A stretch of DNA of 64,000 nucleotides from JBGPHT01 sp041484525 (GTDB lineage: Bacteria > Acidobacteriota > Terriglobia > Bryobacterales > Bryobacteraceae). This document shows positions 8,404 through 16,744 of this stretch, piece after piece. The position numbers were made by a program, and so were the translations under genes. The notes under the pieces were generated by a model. The model was given only the letters and a program-made list of their open reading frames with translations, was not told the origin of the DNA and did no database searches. How positions within the stretch are numbered: position 1 is the stretch's first letter; every line of letters starts with the position of its first letter. The stretch covers positions 1 to 64,000 of the forward strand of contig JBGPHT010000005.1 in the NCBI GenBank assembly GCA_041484525.1, given 5' to 3'.

Positions 8404-9909
8404 TCAATTCTTCACGGAAATCAAGAGTCCGGACTGCGTACTTACGCCACCGATGTCCGCAACGATCGGCTGGTCGCCGTCAGGAACCGCGGGAATCGTT
8501 ACATTGAACTGATATTCCCCGGCAGCCACGATTCCGGCAAACTGGACGGTCGCCGGCACGCCGCCAATGCGGATGTGAAGCTGTGTAGGATCGGCCACCG
8601 GCGCTGCGCCGCTGACGACCTGGCCGGCCGGAACCGCGGGCGTCGTCGGCCCAAACCCTGTACCGAACATCAGTAGAGTTTCGCCGGGTTGGGCGGGCCG
8701 TGATGGCGCCCCAGGTCCGAAATAACCGTCGGGCGCCACGTAGGAGCTGTCCGCATGTACAGCGGCTGGATATTTTCCAAGAGGGAAGAATCCCGGTGCG
8801 TAGGTCTGCAAGGTCGCGGTGCCGGTGGCCGTGCCGGCCGAATTCATCACCTGCACTTGAACGGGCCCGGTGGCGCTGTCCGTTGGTGCTTGCACGCTCA
8901 ATTGTACGGGGCTGACATAATAGACCGCCGCGCTCTTGCCGTTGATTTTCACGCTGACGCCGTCAATAACGGCTGGCAGACTGGTCCCGGAAAAGTCTGA
9001 CGCCTGCCACATCCGCGTGGTTCCGGACAGGGCAGTCCCGTAAATGGAAACCCACGAGCCGCTCGAAATGCCGGGCTGGCCGCTGGCATTATTCGATACC
9101 CCCGTGATCATAGGCTTCGGCTCCACCACTGGAAGCAAGACCGGCTGGCTGCTTACGTCGCCGGCCATCGCCACTACGGGTTGATTGCCCGCCTTGAGTC
9201 CTTGAGGGACGGTGAAGACTATTTGATAGATGCCGTAAAAGCTCGGCGCCAGCAGGGCGCGCACCGCCGCCGCCTCCCGTCCACCGACGAAGATTCGGAC
9301 GGGAGCGATTACGGTTGAAATCGGCGTGTTCGGTGTAGGACTGCCGGCATTCACCACCGGGTTGGTCGCTCCGAACCCGACTCCATAACCCGTCACCACC
9401 TCACCAATCTCCACTGGACTGGCAACGCTCACGACGCGTCCCGCTGAATTGAGGAAGGCGCCCAAATTCAAACCGTTCTGAGTGGAGGCGGAAAGTCCCG
9501 GCGCACATGGGACAACCGCGATGCTGAGAACCGCGGACTGGAGCGTTTGTCCGCCGGTCTGCCGGGTTACCTGGACCGTCGCACTGGTTCCGGTGATATC
9601 AAAGGGCACTTGGAACGAAAGTTGAGTAGCGGAGACGTAGGTGAGAGGCGCCGCTTTTCCATCGATCAGCACCGAGACCCCGGCACAGGATGTTGGGAGT
9701 GGTCCGGTCGTTACGCAACTGGCGGGGACCGCGTCTCCCAAATTAGTGCCGATAATAGCAGCGATCTCGCCGGGCGCGATTGGACCGGCTGTGAAAGACG
9801 CTCCGTTCAGAACCGAGGAGAACGTTGGGGTCTGTGCTTGAGCGGACGCGAGCAGGCCTAACAACAAGGTCAGGCTGTAGCCGAGAGTGCGCGCCGGAGG
9901 AAAACTCAT
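8404..9909 (-). CDS. Secreted protein with two TIGR03437 domains
   Basis: This is a 501-residue exported protein. The open frame extends 30 codons upstream, but the ATG at 9909 gives a clean signal peptide (LTLLLGLLASAQA, cleavage near 25) and is preceded by a TATCAT hexamer six bases away. The mature protein is essentially two tandem Solibacter C-terminal domains. The first opens with VLNGASFTAGPIAPGEI and GTNLG and ends near residue 270. The second runs from VSNNASGQPGISSGSW to the end, with GTGFGPT and YQFNVTIP. No catalytic motif is visible. Cell-surface localisation is inferred from the domain. It lies convergent to the cystathionine enzyme with 12 bases between them. Confidence 0.8.
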   Translation of the reverse strand: MSFPPARTLGYSLTLLLGLLASAQAQTPTFSSVLNGASFTAGPIAPGEIAAIIGTNLGDAVPASCVTTGPLPTSCAGVSVLIDGKAAPLTYVSATQLSFQVPFDITGTSATVQVTRQTGGQTLQSAVLSIAVVPCAPGLSASTQNGLNLGAFLNSAGRVVSVASPVEIGEVVTGYGVGFGATNPVVNAGSPTPNTPISTVIAPVRIFVGGREAAAVRALLAPSFYGIYQIVFTVPQGLKAGNQPVVAMAGDVSSQPVLLPVVEPKPMITGVSNNASGQPGISSGSWVSIYGTALSGTTRMWQASDFSGTSLPAVIDGVSVKINGKSAAVYYVSPVQLSVQAPTDSATGPVQVQVMNSAGTATGTATLQTYAPGFFPLGKYPAAVHADSSYVAPDGYFGPGAPSRPAQPGETLLMFGTGFGPTTPAVPAGQVVSGAAPVADPTQLHIRIGGVPATVQFAGIVAAGEYQFNVTIPAVPDGDQPIVADIGGVSTQSGLLISVKN

Positions 9910-9915
9910 CCTGCA

Positions 9916-9921
9916 ATGATA
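9916..9921 (-). promoter_or_regulatory. -10-like TATCAT, 6 nt before start
   Basis: On the minus strand TATCAT ends six bases before the ATG at 9909. This is compatible with a leaderless transcript. No -35 box or Shine-Dalgarno sequence is evident. Confidence 0.4.
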
Positions 9922-10062
9922 CACCCTTCTTGATTGGGAAACTGGCCAACCTGACATTTGTCCGCAACGAGTGTCCCTTCCCGCCCGCGCTTGACGCATG
10001 TATTAGTGGTGGGAAAACAACTAACAAATCGCGCACAGAAGAATCCCTGGGCAATGGCGCGC

Positions 10063-10079
10063 CGATTCATATAGAATCG
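10063..10079. promoter_or_regulatory. Dyad CGATTC-N5-GAATCG upstream of dipeptidase gene
   Basis: A perfect 6+6 dyad with an ATATA centre lies about 42 bases before the dipeptidase ATG. It contains a TATAGA hexamer that could act as a -10 element. It may be an operator overlapping the promoter; no regulator can be named. Confidence 0.3.
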
Positions 10080-10120
10080 ATTGGCGGGAATATCTCCCGA
10101 GGACTGTGGAGAGGTGCGAC

Positions 10121-11218
10121 ATGGTCTTGACGAAGTTGATCGACTTACATGCTCATTTCCCGATGCACACGCGGTTTCCCCCGCGCTTCGTGCAGGGGCC
10201 TCCACCGATCGGCAAGGAACTCGAGTTCTGGGCCGCCACCCATCTCCTGGATTTCCAGAAGGGGGAGCCGCGCGTCTCGCTGGCCAATCTCCTGGCGGGC
10301 AGTCCGGGCGGGATCGGCTCCGTCTTGAACGACCCGGATGACGAGTTCTTTCACGATGCCAACCCCGTCCCGGGCGCGTTTGAGAATCTGCTGGCGCAGA
10401 TGGATAACGTGGAGGCCGAGGTCAAGGGGAGCGTCCGAGTGGTGCGCAATCCAACCGAGCTCGGGCAGGCGCTCGAGGCGGGCGAGAAGTTCCTGTTCCA
10501 TTGCGTCGAAGGAGCCTTCGCCTTCGCCGGCGACGCCGGCAACGTCGATCGCCTGGCGGCGCGCGGAGCCGCTTATGTGGTGGTGGCCCACCTCTTCTTT
10601 CGCGGCGTGGCTACCTGCAATAATGCACTCCCGCACGTGCCCGACCTGGTTTTCAGGGACTTGCTGAATACCCACCAGGACCCGTCCGTGGGGCTCACGC
10701 CTCTCGGGGAGCGCATCGTGGACCGCCTGTTGCAGAACCGTATTCTCGTCGACATCACCCACTCGACCGACCTGGCGCAGCAGCAGATCTTCGACATGGC
10801 GCGCGACCATGGCAACGCTCCCGTGATCTCTTCGCACACCGGCGTGCGCCCCACTTCGGACTATCCGCTCAACCTGAGTCCGGCGGCCATTCGCCGCATT
10901 GCCGAATCGAAAGGCGTCATCGGCATCATTCTCTTTCCGCACTGGCTGCGGCAGCGCCACCAGCAGTTTCTCGGGCCGGACGGGATCGATCTCGTGTTTC
11001 GCGCCATCGATAGTGTGCATGACATACTCGGCAATTACGACCACATCGCCATCGGTTCCGATCTCGACGGATTCATCCAACCCATCAAGGAGTGCCGGAA
11101 CTATTCGGAAACGCCGCAACTGGCGACCGCGATTCAGAACCGGTACGGCGCCGGCGCGGAAAAGATTCTTTGGAGAAACGCGCTCGATGTGCTGCAGCGC
11201 GGATGGAAAGGAGTATAA
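10121..11218 (+). CDS. Membrane dipeptidase family protein (peptidase M19)
   Basis: This is a TIM-barrel metallohydrolase of the renal dipeptidase family (M19), which cleaves dipeptides using two zinc ions. The 365-residue product shows the family metal sites in order: DLHAH at residues 8-12, the bridging glutamate in HCVEGAF, a VDITHS strand, the histidine in SSHTG, and GSDLDG near the end. The ATG at 10121 has the ribosome-binding sequence GGAGAGG six bases upstream. A GTG five codons earlier lies inside that site, so I reject it. No signal peptide is seen, so it is probably cytoplasmic. The next gene, a metallophosphoesterase, starts three bases after the stop, so the two are translated together. 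The natural substrate is unknown. Confidence 0.88.
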   Translation: MVLTKLIDLHAHFPMHTRFPPRFVQGPPPIGKELEFWAATHLLDFQKGEPRVSLANLLAGSPGGIGSVLNDPDDEFFHDANPVPGAFENLLAQMDNVEAEVKGSVRVVRNPTELGQALEAGEKFLFHCVEGAFAFAGDAGNVDRLAARGAAYVVVAHLFFRGVATCNNALPHVPDLVFRDLLNTHQDPSVGLTPLGERIVDRLLQNRILVDITHSTDLAQQQIFDMARDHGNAPVISSHTGVRPTSDYPLNLSPAAIRRIAESKGVIGIILFPHWLRQRHQQFLGPDGIDLVFRAIDSVHDILGNYDHIAIGSDLDGFIQPIKECRNYSETPQLATAIQNRYGAGAEKILWRNALDVLQRGWKGV

Positions 11219-11221
11219 GAC

Positions 11222-12496
11222 ATGAGTCCCGGAGGCCCGCCTGCGCCCGCGCAAGTACAGCGCCGGAAGAATCTCAGGAAGCTGAACCAGTCTCCCAACG
11301 TGGGCCGGTTCGCCATCGTCAACCACTTCAACACCATGGTCGACGCCCTGGCGCCCACCACGAATTTCCCGAGGCTCAAGGCCTTTCTGCCCCAGAACCT
11401 CTGGCCGTGGATCACGAATTACCTCAAATTCCTATTCCACAAGAAGTTTCCGTTTCCCGATGCCTCCAAGAGTCGCACGCGCTGTATCTATACGGTGGCG
11501 CCCGCTGCCGGGGCCAGTGAAGTGCGCATGGCGATCGCAGGCGACTGGGGCACAGGCACGCAGGAGGCGGAAACCATCACGAATCTGATGGTCCAAACGC
11601 ATCCCGATCTCACTCTTCATCTGGGCGATGTGTATTACGTCGGCGGCGAGCCCGAGATCAAAGAGAACTGCTTTGGCGTGCGCACCGGTGAGTTCGACGG
11701 CGTCAAGTGGCTGCAGGGAGTGCAAGGCAGCTTGGCTCTGAATGGCAACCACGAGATGTATGCCAACGGCGGCCCGTACTTCACGATATTTCTGCCGTCG
11801 CTCGGATTGAACGGTTCTGGTGAGAAGCAGGTCGCCAGTTTCTTTTGTCTCGAGGTGGGCGGCTGGCGCATTCTGGCGATCGACACAGGCTACAACTCGG
11901 TCGGGTTTCCGATTCTCAGTCTGATCCCGCTGATCAACCGCATTCCCGCGATCGGCGGCGATTGCCACCTCGAGAAGGCACTGATCGAATGGCTGCGGAA
12001 CGACGTCAAGCCGCAGCAGAATCCCAAGCCGACGCTCATCCTGTCGCATCACCAGTACTTCTCGGCCTTCGAAAAGGCCTACACGAAGCCCGCGAAGCAA
12101 TTGACGGAATTCTTCCCCAAGCAGGACGTGGTCTGGATGTGGGGACACGAGCACCGCCTCAGCATCTACGACAAGGGCAACCAGGATGGCGGCATCAACG
12201 CCTATGGCCGCTGCCTGGGGCACGGCGGAATGCCGGTGGAGATCGCGACGCCGGACGCCACCAAGGCGCCGCTGCAATTCTACGACCCGCGGTCGACTCT
12301 TCTGGATGGAACGCCGGTCGGCGTCAACGGCTACGTCATGGCCGCCATCGCCGGCGACGTATTGACGTTCGACTATCGCGATGTCAGCGACAAGCGCTTA
12401 TTCGTCGAGGAATTCCGCCCGGCTCCCGACGGGTCGCTCGGGTACCGGGTGGTAGATCGCGGGACGATCCTGAAACCGCCGCCAGTCTCTCAATAG
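11222..12496 (+). CDS. Calcineurin-like metallophosphoesterase
   Basis: This is a 424-residue two-metal phosphoesterase. The metal-binding motifs appear in order: GDWG near residue 107, GDVYYVGG near 134, GNHE near 173, SHHQYFSAF near 275 and GHEHR near 307. The roughly 100 residues before the first motif are basic and have no clear homology. The C-terminal tail (about 355-424) forms the beta-rich end common in this family. No signal peptide is present. It sits three bases after the M19 dipeptidase gene, so the two probably work in the same process. The substrate could be a phosphomonoester, phosphodiester or nucleotide. Its last seven bases overlap the 3-prime end of the opposing M14 peptidase gene. 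Confidence 0.88.
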   Translation: MSPGGPPAPAQVQRRKNLRKLNQSPNVGRFAIVNHFNTMVDALAPTTNFPRLKAFLPQNLWPWITNYLKFLFHKKFPFPDASKSRTRCIYTVAPAAGASEVRMAIAGDWGTGTQEAETITNLMVQTHPDLTLHLGDVYYVGGEPEIKENCFGVRTGEFDGVKWLQGVQGSLALNGNHEMYANGGPYFTIFLPSLGLNGSGEKQVASFFCLEVGGWRILAIDTGYNSVGFPILSLIPLINRIPAIGGDCHLEKALIEWLRNDVKPQQNPKPTLILSHHQYFSAFEKAYTKPAKQLTEFFPKQDVVWMWGHEHRLSIYDKGNQDGGINAYGRCLGHGGMPVEIATPDATKAPLQFYDPRSTLLDGTPVGVNGYVMAAIAGDVLTFDYRDVSDKRLFVEEFRPAPDGSLGYRVVDRGTILKPPPVSQ

Positions 12497-14865
12497 ACCA
12501 GCGCATTGAAAAACATCTTGAACGTGAGATAGCTTTGCGCCCGGTACTGCGGCCGCATGCCGAACAGCACGGCGCGGCCGCCGCCCATCGGCGCATCGAT
12601 CAGCGCCGCGCGGCCCGCGATCGTCTTCTCGCCCACCAGCCACCCCGATGCCAGCACGTTCGAATCCGGATACCGCGCCACCACCGGCAACTGCGTGTCC
12701 CAGGCCGGGCTCTGCTCGCTCCAGATCGCAATCTCGGCCGGGATGCCGTACGCCAGCGGACTGCGCGTATCCACCTTGACGTTGAGCAGCGAGCCGGGCG
12801 AATAGAACTGGTCCGAGCCGGAGACGCGGTCCGCGCCCGCATCCTGCTCGCCGCGCCCGCCGCGGCCCGGCGTCATGGTCTTCGCCGCCACGCCCAGGCG
12901 CGAGATCGCGTACTCCGTGGCCCCGTTCAGAAACACCAGCGTGCCGCCCGCCTGGGCGAACTCCTTCAACGCGTCCGCGCCCTTCGTACCGATCCCTCCG
13001 GTGTACTCCTGCGGCATGGTGCCCGCCCGGTGCCCGTTCTCGATGCTCGCAGCCGGCTGGTCGGGAATCACGATGGTGTCGAACTTCGCGCGCAGATTGC
13101 CGCCCTGGATATCCGCGTTGTGCACGCTCGTGTACGCGAATCCGAACTGCTCCAGCAGCCACCGCGTCCAGCCCTCGTCCATGCTCGCCGTCCATGCCTG
13201 GTAGAGTGCGATGCGCGGCCGCTTCAACTCTTTCCAGCCGGCCTGCGCTGCCAGTGAAAAATCGCCCGTCGCCGGATCGCGCCACACCGTGCGGCCCGCT
13301 GCCCAAGCGCGGTTCACCGCCATCCACGAATCGGTGTCCGCGGCTTTCAACAGCGGTCCGGCCGCGGGGGCGGGCGCCTGCCACTCGCCCGATGCCGCCA
13401 CTTTGTCCTTCACCGCCTTGACGTCGACGCCCATGAGCAGCGGTAGGGTGTTGGCCGTCACGTCGTACGGCCGCTTCGGCGGCCCGCCCGGATACAGCCG
13501 GTCTTCCGGATAGTTCTGCCGCTCGAGCAGCGTCTTGGCCCAGCCGCCGTACGGCTGGTGCATGGAGACGACGGCGCTGCCGTCCGCGCCCTTCGACACC
13601 TCCACCTGCCCGAACCGCAGCGTCTCGATCAGCTTGCGGGTGGCGCCCGGATCGCGCTGTACCGACGAGATCACGAACGCCGCCGGATCCGTACGCGCCG
13701 TCTGCCGCTGGCCTACCCGGTAGAAATTCCGCAGCAGCCCGGTGCGGTGCAGTGCCGCGTTGTAGAGGCACGACTCCCAGGCGATGAGCTGGTAGTCGAT
13801 GATGTCGCGCAGGCGCCACGTCCCGCCCATCCACGGCTCGAGGTAGTTCCACGAACGCTCGCGCGGATTGTAGCCGAGCGCATTGCCCGCGATCTCGCCA
13901 GCCGTCATCGTGGTCGGCGAAGCGATGCGCACGCTGGCCGATTCCGTCAGCAGCCGCAGCCCGCCGTGGAACGCCTGATAGTGCCGCGAAGGCGTCCAGA
14001 AATCGTACACGCCGTGGATCGCGATCCCCGTTTTCCCCGCAGCCGTCAGATCGGCCGCCATGGCGGTACCGATCATGTTCATCTCCTGCATCAGAATCGC
14101 ATCGATATTCGGCTCCGTCGGGTCGAGCCACGGCGGCACGAAGAGGCGCGCGCCGTTGCCGCCCATCTGGTGGACGTCGTAAACCAGCTCCGGGTGCCAC
14201 ACGTTGTGCAGCTTGGAAATGGTGAGCCGCGTTTCGGGCTGCGAGAAGATGTACCAGTCGCGATTGTTATCGTGGCCGACATATTTGTGGTACAGCTCAG
14301 GCGGCGCGCTGCCTTCGTACGGCGTACCCAGCGTTTTGCGGTACCACTTGGTCACGATGTCCACGCCATCCGGATTCAGCGACGGCACCAGCAGCAGAAT
14401 CACGTCCTTCAGGATGGCGCGATTGCGTGGCGTGTCCTCGGTCAGAAGGCGGTGCGCGTATTCCACTGCCGTATGCGTCGAAGCGATCTCGGTCGCGTGG
14501 ATCGAGCAGGTGATCAGCACCACTGTCTTGCCTTCGAGGATGAGGCGCTCCGCTTCCGCCTCCGTAGTCTTGCGCGGATCGGCGAGCCGCTGCTGGATGG
14601 CGATGTAGCGGTCGAGGTGCTTCAGGGTTTCGGCGTCCGCGATGGTGGCCGCGATGAACGGGCGTCCGTCGGCGGTCTTGCCTAATTCCTCGACGTGGAT
14701 GCGGTCACTCGACTTTGCCAGAATCTGAAAGTAGCCGACTACCTTGTCCCAGTCCATGACGGTGCGGTCGGCGCCGATCTTGTGGCCGAAGTAACTGTCA
14801 GGTGTGGGAACCGCCGCGAATGCAGACCACGCGGCCAGAAGGAGACAGGCAAACCTTAGAAGCAT
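12490..14865 (-). CDS. Secreted M14-family zinc carboxypeptidase
   Basis: This is a 791-residue exported metallopeptidase. A signal peptide covers about residues 1-17 (LLLAAWSAFAA). The zinc ligands are visible as His123 and Glu126 in SIHATE and as His232 in VYDVHQMGG. The M14 phrases PSLNPDG and NNRDWY lie between them. After the catalytic domain (about 30-330) comes a long C-terminal region (about 430-791) with a flavodoxin/amidotransferase-like strand pattern, as in the large M14 proteins common in Acidobacteria and Bacteroidetes. Periplasmic or extracellular peptide breakdown is inferred. It is convergent to the metallophosphoesterase gene with a 7-base overlap. A TAAAAT hexamer six bases before the ATG suggests a leaderless transcript. 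Confidence 0.9.
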   Translation of the reverse strand: MLLRFACLLLAAWSAFAAVPTPDSYFGHKIGADRTVMDWDKVVGYFQILAKSSDRIHVEELGKTADGRPFIAATIADAETLKHLDRYIAIQQRLADPRKTTEAEAERLILEGKTVVLITCSIHATEIASTHTAVEYAHRLLTEDTPRNRAILKDVILLLVPSLNPDGVDIVTKWYRKTLGTPYEGSAPPELYHKYVGHDNNRDWYIFSQPETRLTISKLHNVWHPELVYDVHQMGGNGARLFVPPWLDPTEPNIDAILMQEMNMIGTAMAADLTAAGKTGIAIHGVYDFWTPSRHYQAFHGGLRLLTESASVRIASPTTMTAGEIAGNALGYNPRERSWNYLEPWMGGTWRLRDIIDYQLIAWESCLYNAALHRTGLLRNFYRVGQRQTARTDPAAFVISSVQRDPGATRKLIETLRFGQVEVSKGADGSAVVSMHQPYGGWAKTLLERQNYPEDRLYPGGPPKRPYDVTANTLPLLMGVDVKAVKDKVAASGEWQAPAPAAGPLLKAADTDSWMAVNRAWAAGRTVWRDPATGDFSLAAQAGWKELKRPRIALYQAWTASMDEGWTRWLLEQFGFAYTSVHNADIQGGNLRAKFDTIVIPDQPAASIENGHRAGTMPQEYTGGIGTKGADALKEFAQAGGTLVFLNGATEYAISRLGVAAKTMTPGRGGRGEQDAGADRVSGSDQFYSPGSLLNVKVDTRSPLAYGIPAEIAIWSEQSPAWDTQLPVVARYPDSNVLASGWLVGEKTIAGRAALIDAPMGGGRAVLFGMRPQYRAQSYLTFKMFFNALVY

Positions 14866-14871
14866 CTCGCC

Positions 14872-14877
14872 ATTTTA
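14872..14877 (-). promoter_or_regulatory. -10-like TAAAAT, 6 nt before M14 gene start
   Basis: On the minus strand TAAAAT, close to the consensus TATAAT, ends six bases before the ATG at 14865. No Shine-Dalgarno sequence lies between, which fits leaderless transcription. Confidence 0.5.
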
Positions 14878-14885
14878 TCGAACGG

Positions 14886-15113
14886 TCAGGTAGCAGAACC
14901 CAAACGAGAGCGAAGTACGTCTGACGACAATTGTCCGTCAGTGTATTCAGACAGAGCCATCTCAATTTCATCAGCTAGGTTATCGACTTCGGGATCCTTG
15001 GCTTTGTGAGCATCCCAAGTCGCGGGAACAAACCAGTCCTCAAACTCCCGAAGAGAGATGTCGCCAAATAGATATCTGTCAAGCTGTTCGCGAATTTCGG
15101 ACGTGCTGACCAT
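14886..15113 (-). CDS. Small acidic hypothetical protein
   Basis: This is a 75-residue cytoplasmic protein with no recognised function. The frame is open further upstream, but the ATG at 15113 is the natural start: the product then opens with a predicted helix (EIREQLDRYLFGDISLREFEDWF) like the small acidic proteins often found beside toxin-antitoxin or mobile-gene remnants. The protein is short, helical and rich in Asp and Glu, with no cysteines. It lies next to a 443-base stretch that appears to hold a degraded gene, so an accessory origin is possible. Confidence that it is a real gene is moderate. Confidence 0.55.
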   Translation of the reverse strand: MVSTSEIREQLDRYLFGDISLREFEDWFVPATWDAHKAKDPEVDNLADEIEMALSEYTDGQLSSDVLRSRLGSAT

Positions 15114-15556
15114 GGCAGAACCGCCCTTTCCCAGTATATGCGCAGACCAGTGGAAAATACGTGAAATCTTCAATCGTGGGAGGTTCTCAGAGCGCGCGGA
15201 ATCTGGCGAATTGAAGTGCCAAGTTAAACGTTCTAAAGAGGTATTCGACAGCACCCTCAAAAACTGGATGCCGGGAACTCAATCCCAGGAACTCCGGTAA
15301 CTACGACTGCGAAAACAATCTCGTAGCGAAGACCCACTGGTATCTGCGCCCGGATGGTAAGTTAGCAGCTAGCGGCATGGAAGACCCAAAGAGAGTGGTC
15401 GAAGGCTTTGTGATGTATGTCCTTGAACTACCCGCAGAGGAGCAAGGGAAGTGACAGAGGCGAACTGACGCTAGCCGGAATGCTACCAGAACTAGGAGAC
15501 GCCACACGCTTCAATGGACTGATGGGCTGGTCGTGCTACCCTAACTCCAACTCGTC
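15114..15556. other. 443-base gap with one probable gene remnant
   Basis: No intact gene is seen between the small acidic protein gene and the aminotransferase gene. The central part carries a protein-like fragment on the plus strand, described separately. The rest shows several short overlapping frames with no start, no ribosome-binding site and lower GC than the surroundings, suggesting a decayed accessory insertion. Confidence 0.5.
15281..15454 (+). pseudogene. Probable remnant of a small gene (C-terminal part)
   Basis: Reading from 15281 in steps of three gives a protein-like tail ending at a TGA at 15452-15454. It contains HWYLRPDGKLAASG and a DPKR motif, then a hydrophobic FVMYVLEL end, and reads like the end of a small hypothetical protein. 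There is no start codon in a sensible place, no ribosome-binding site, and the frame degenerates upstream. I therefore treat it as a fragment. I cannot name the family with confidence. Confidence 0.35.
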
Positions 15557-16705
15557 TTACGGCAGGACTTCGATCATCCTGTCGATCTCCTCCGGCCGGA
15601 TGTAGAAATGCGGTGACGTCCGCACCCACCCCGCCCGGGGAGCGGCCGCGATTCCGGCCGCCCTCAGCCGGTGCACGATCTCCTTGTCTTCGATCCCCGC
15701 CTTCCGAAAGCTGACGATGCCAGCGCCCGTCTCCGGCGTGCGATTCCCCATCACCTCGTACCCCTTCGCCTCCACGCCGGCCGCAATTCCGTCACCCAAT
15801 TTTTGTACCGCTTGGCCTATCTCTCCCACACCTACTTCAAGCAGAAACTCAATTGATGCTCTCAATCCAAAACATCCTATGGTATTTAATGTTCCGGGCT
15901 CATATCGGCCGGCATCCGCTCGCAGCGCCATGTCGCGGGAAGCGTAGTCGGCATACCGGGCTACGTTGGTCCAGCCGAATTCCACCGGCTCGACGCGATC
16001 CTGAAGAGACTGACTTATGTACAGGATGGCGCACCCTTCCGGCCCCAAGAGCCACTTGTGGCCATCGGCAGCAAGTGTATCGATGTGGCAGGCCCGAACA
16101 TCGAGCGGAAAGGCACCAAGGCCCTGGATCGCATCTACCAGGTAAATGCATCCGTTACGATGGCAAATCTCACCGATCTCTTGAATAGGTGCACGGTATC
16201 CGCTCAGGAACTGGACAAAGCTGATGGCCAGCAACCGCGCGCCGCGGCAAACTTCGTCGATCCTTTCGAGCGGGTCCTCGACGGATAGCCATGTCACGGC
16301 AACTCCCTTTTCCTCCAGGCGCTTCCAGGGAAAATAGTTGGCCGGAAACTCTTCCCGGAAGGCGACGATGCGGTCGGCGGGCTTCCAGTCGAGCCCCATC
16401 GCCACGGTCGCAATGCCCTCGGAGGTGTTTTTCATCAGCGCGATCTCCGAGCGGTTCGCGTTGATCAGCCGCGCCGCCGCCAACCGCAACCCTTCGTAAG
16501 CCGCCAGCCATTCGTCGTAGTGGAGGCTGCCGTACTGTTCGCAGTCATCCGCTAAGTGCTTCATGGCGTTGGCCGCAGGGCGGCAAAGCGGCGCCACGGC
16601 GGCGTGGTTGAGGTAGATCAGGTGCTCGCGCACGGGAAACTGATGTGCGAACCGTTCCGCCAGGGTCGGGCTGGGGGAAGAATTTTCAACCGCTTCGAAA
16701 CTCAT
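15557..16705 (-). CDS. Class V aminotransferase (cysteine desulfurase-like fold)
   Basis: This is a 382-residue PLP-dependent enzyme of fold type I, class V. Visible features are YLNHAAVAPL near residue 31, the TSEGIA cofactor loop, VDAIQGLGAFP with the PLP-binding Asp and Gln, and the Schiff-base lysine Lys217 in ADGHKWLLGPEG. EPGTLNT follows in the C-terminal half. The family covers cysteine desulfurases, isopenicillin-N epimerase-like proteins and kynureninase-like enzymes. The cysteine of the mobile loop that real desulfurases need is not evident, so a desulfurase function is doubtful. The gene stands alone and is divergent from the M48 protease gene. A TATTGT hexamer lies seven bases before its ATG. 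Confidence 0.85.
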   Translation of the reverse strand: MSFEAVENSSPSPTLAERFAHQFPVREHLIYLNHAAVAPLCRPAANAMKHLADDCEQYGSLHYDEWLAAYEGLRLAAARLINANRSEIALMKNTSEGIATVAMGLDWKPADRIVAFREEFPANYFPWKRLEEKGVAVTWLSVEDPLERIDEVCRGARLLAISFVQFLSGYRAPIQEIGEICHRNGCIYLVDAIQGLGAFPLDVRACHIDTLAADGHKWLLGPEGCAILYISQSLQDRVEPVEFGWTNVARYADYASRDMALRADAGRYEPGTLNTIGCFGLRASIEFLLEVGVGEIGQAVQKLGDGIAAGVEAKGYEVMGNRTPETGAGIVSFRKAGIEDKEIVHRLRAAGIAAAPRAGWVRTSPHFYIRPEEIDRMIEVLP

Positions 16706-16731
16706 TCCCCTTACAATACGTTATAGAGGCC

Positions 16732-16739
16732 TAAGGAGG
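16732..16739 (+). promoter_or_regulatory. Strong Shine-Dalgarno TAAGGAGG for M48 gene
   Basis: TAAGGAGG ends five bases before the ATG at 16745. A TACAAT hexamer at 16712-16717 is a reasonable -10 element for this leadered gene. The strong site contrasts with the many genes here that lack one. Confidence 0.6.
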
Positions 16740-16744
16740 CATCC

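Noticed and set aside
15557..16705. Cysteine desulfurase (NifS/SufS)
   Set aside because: The fold and PLP lysine fit, but no catalytic loop cysteine is evident and no iron-sulfur assembly genes are near.
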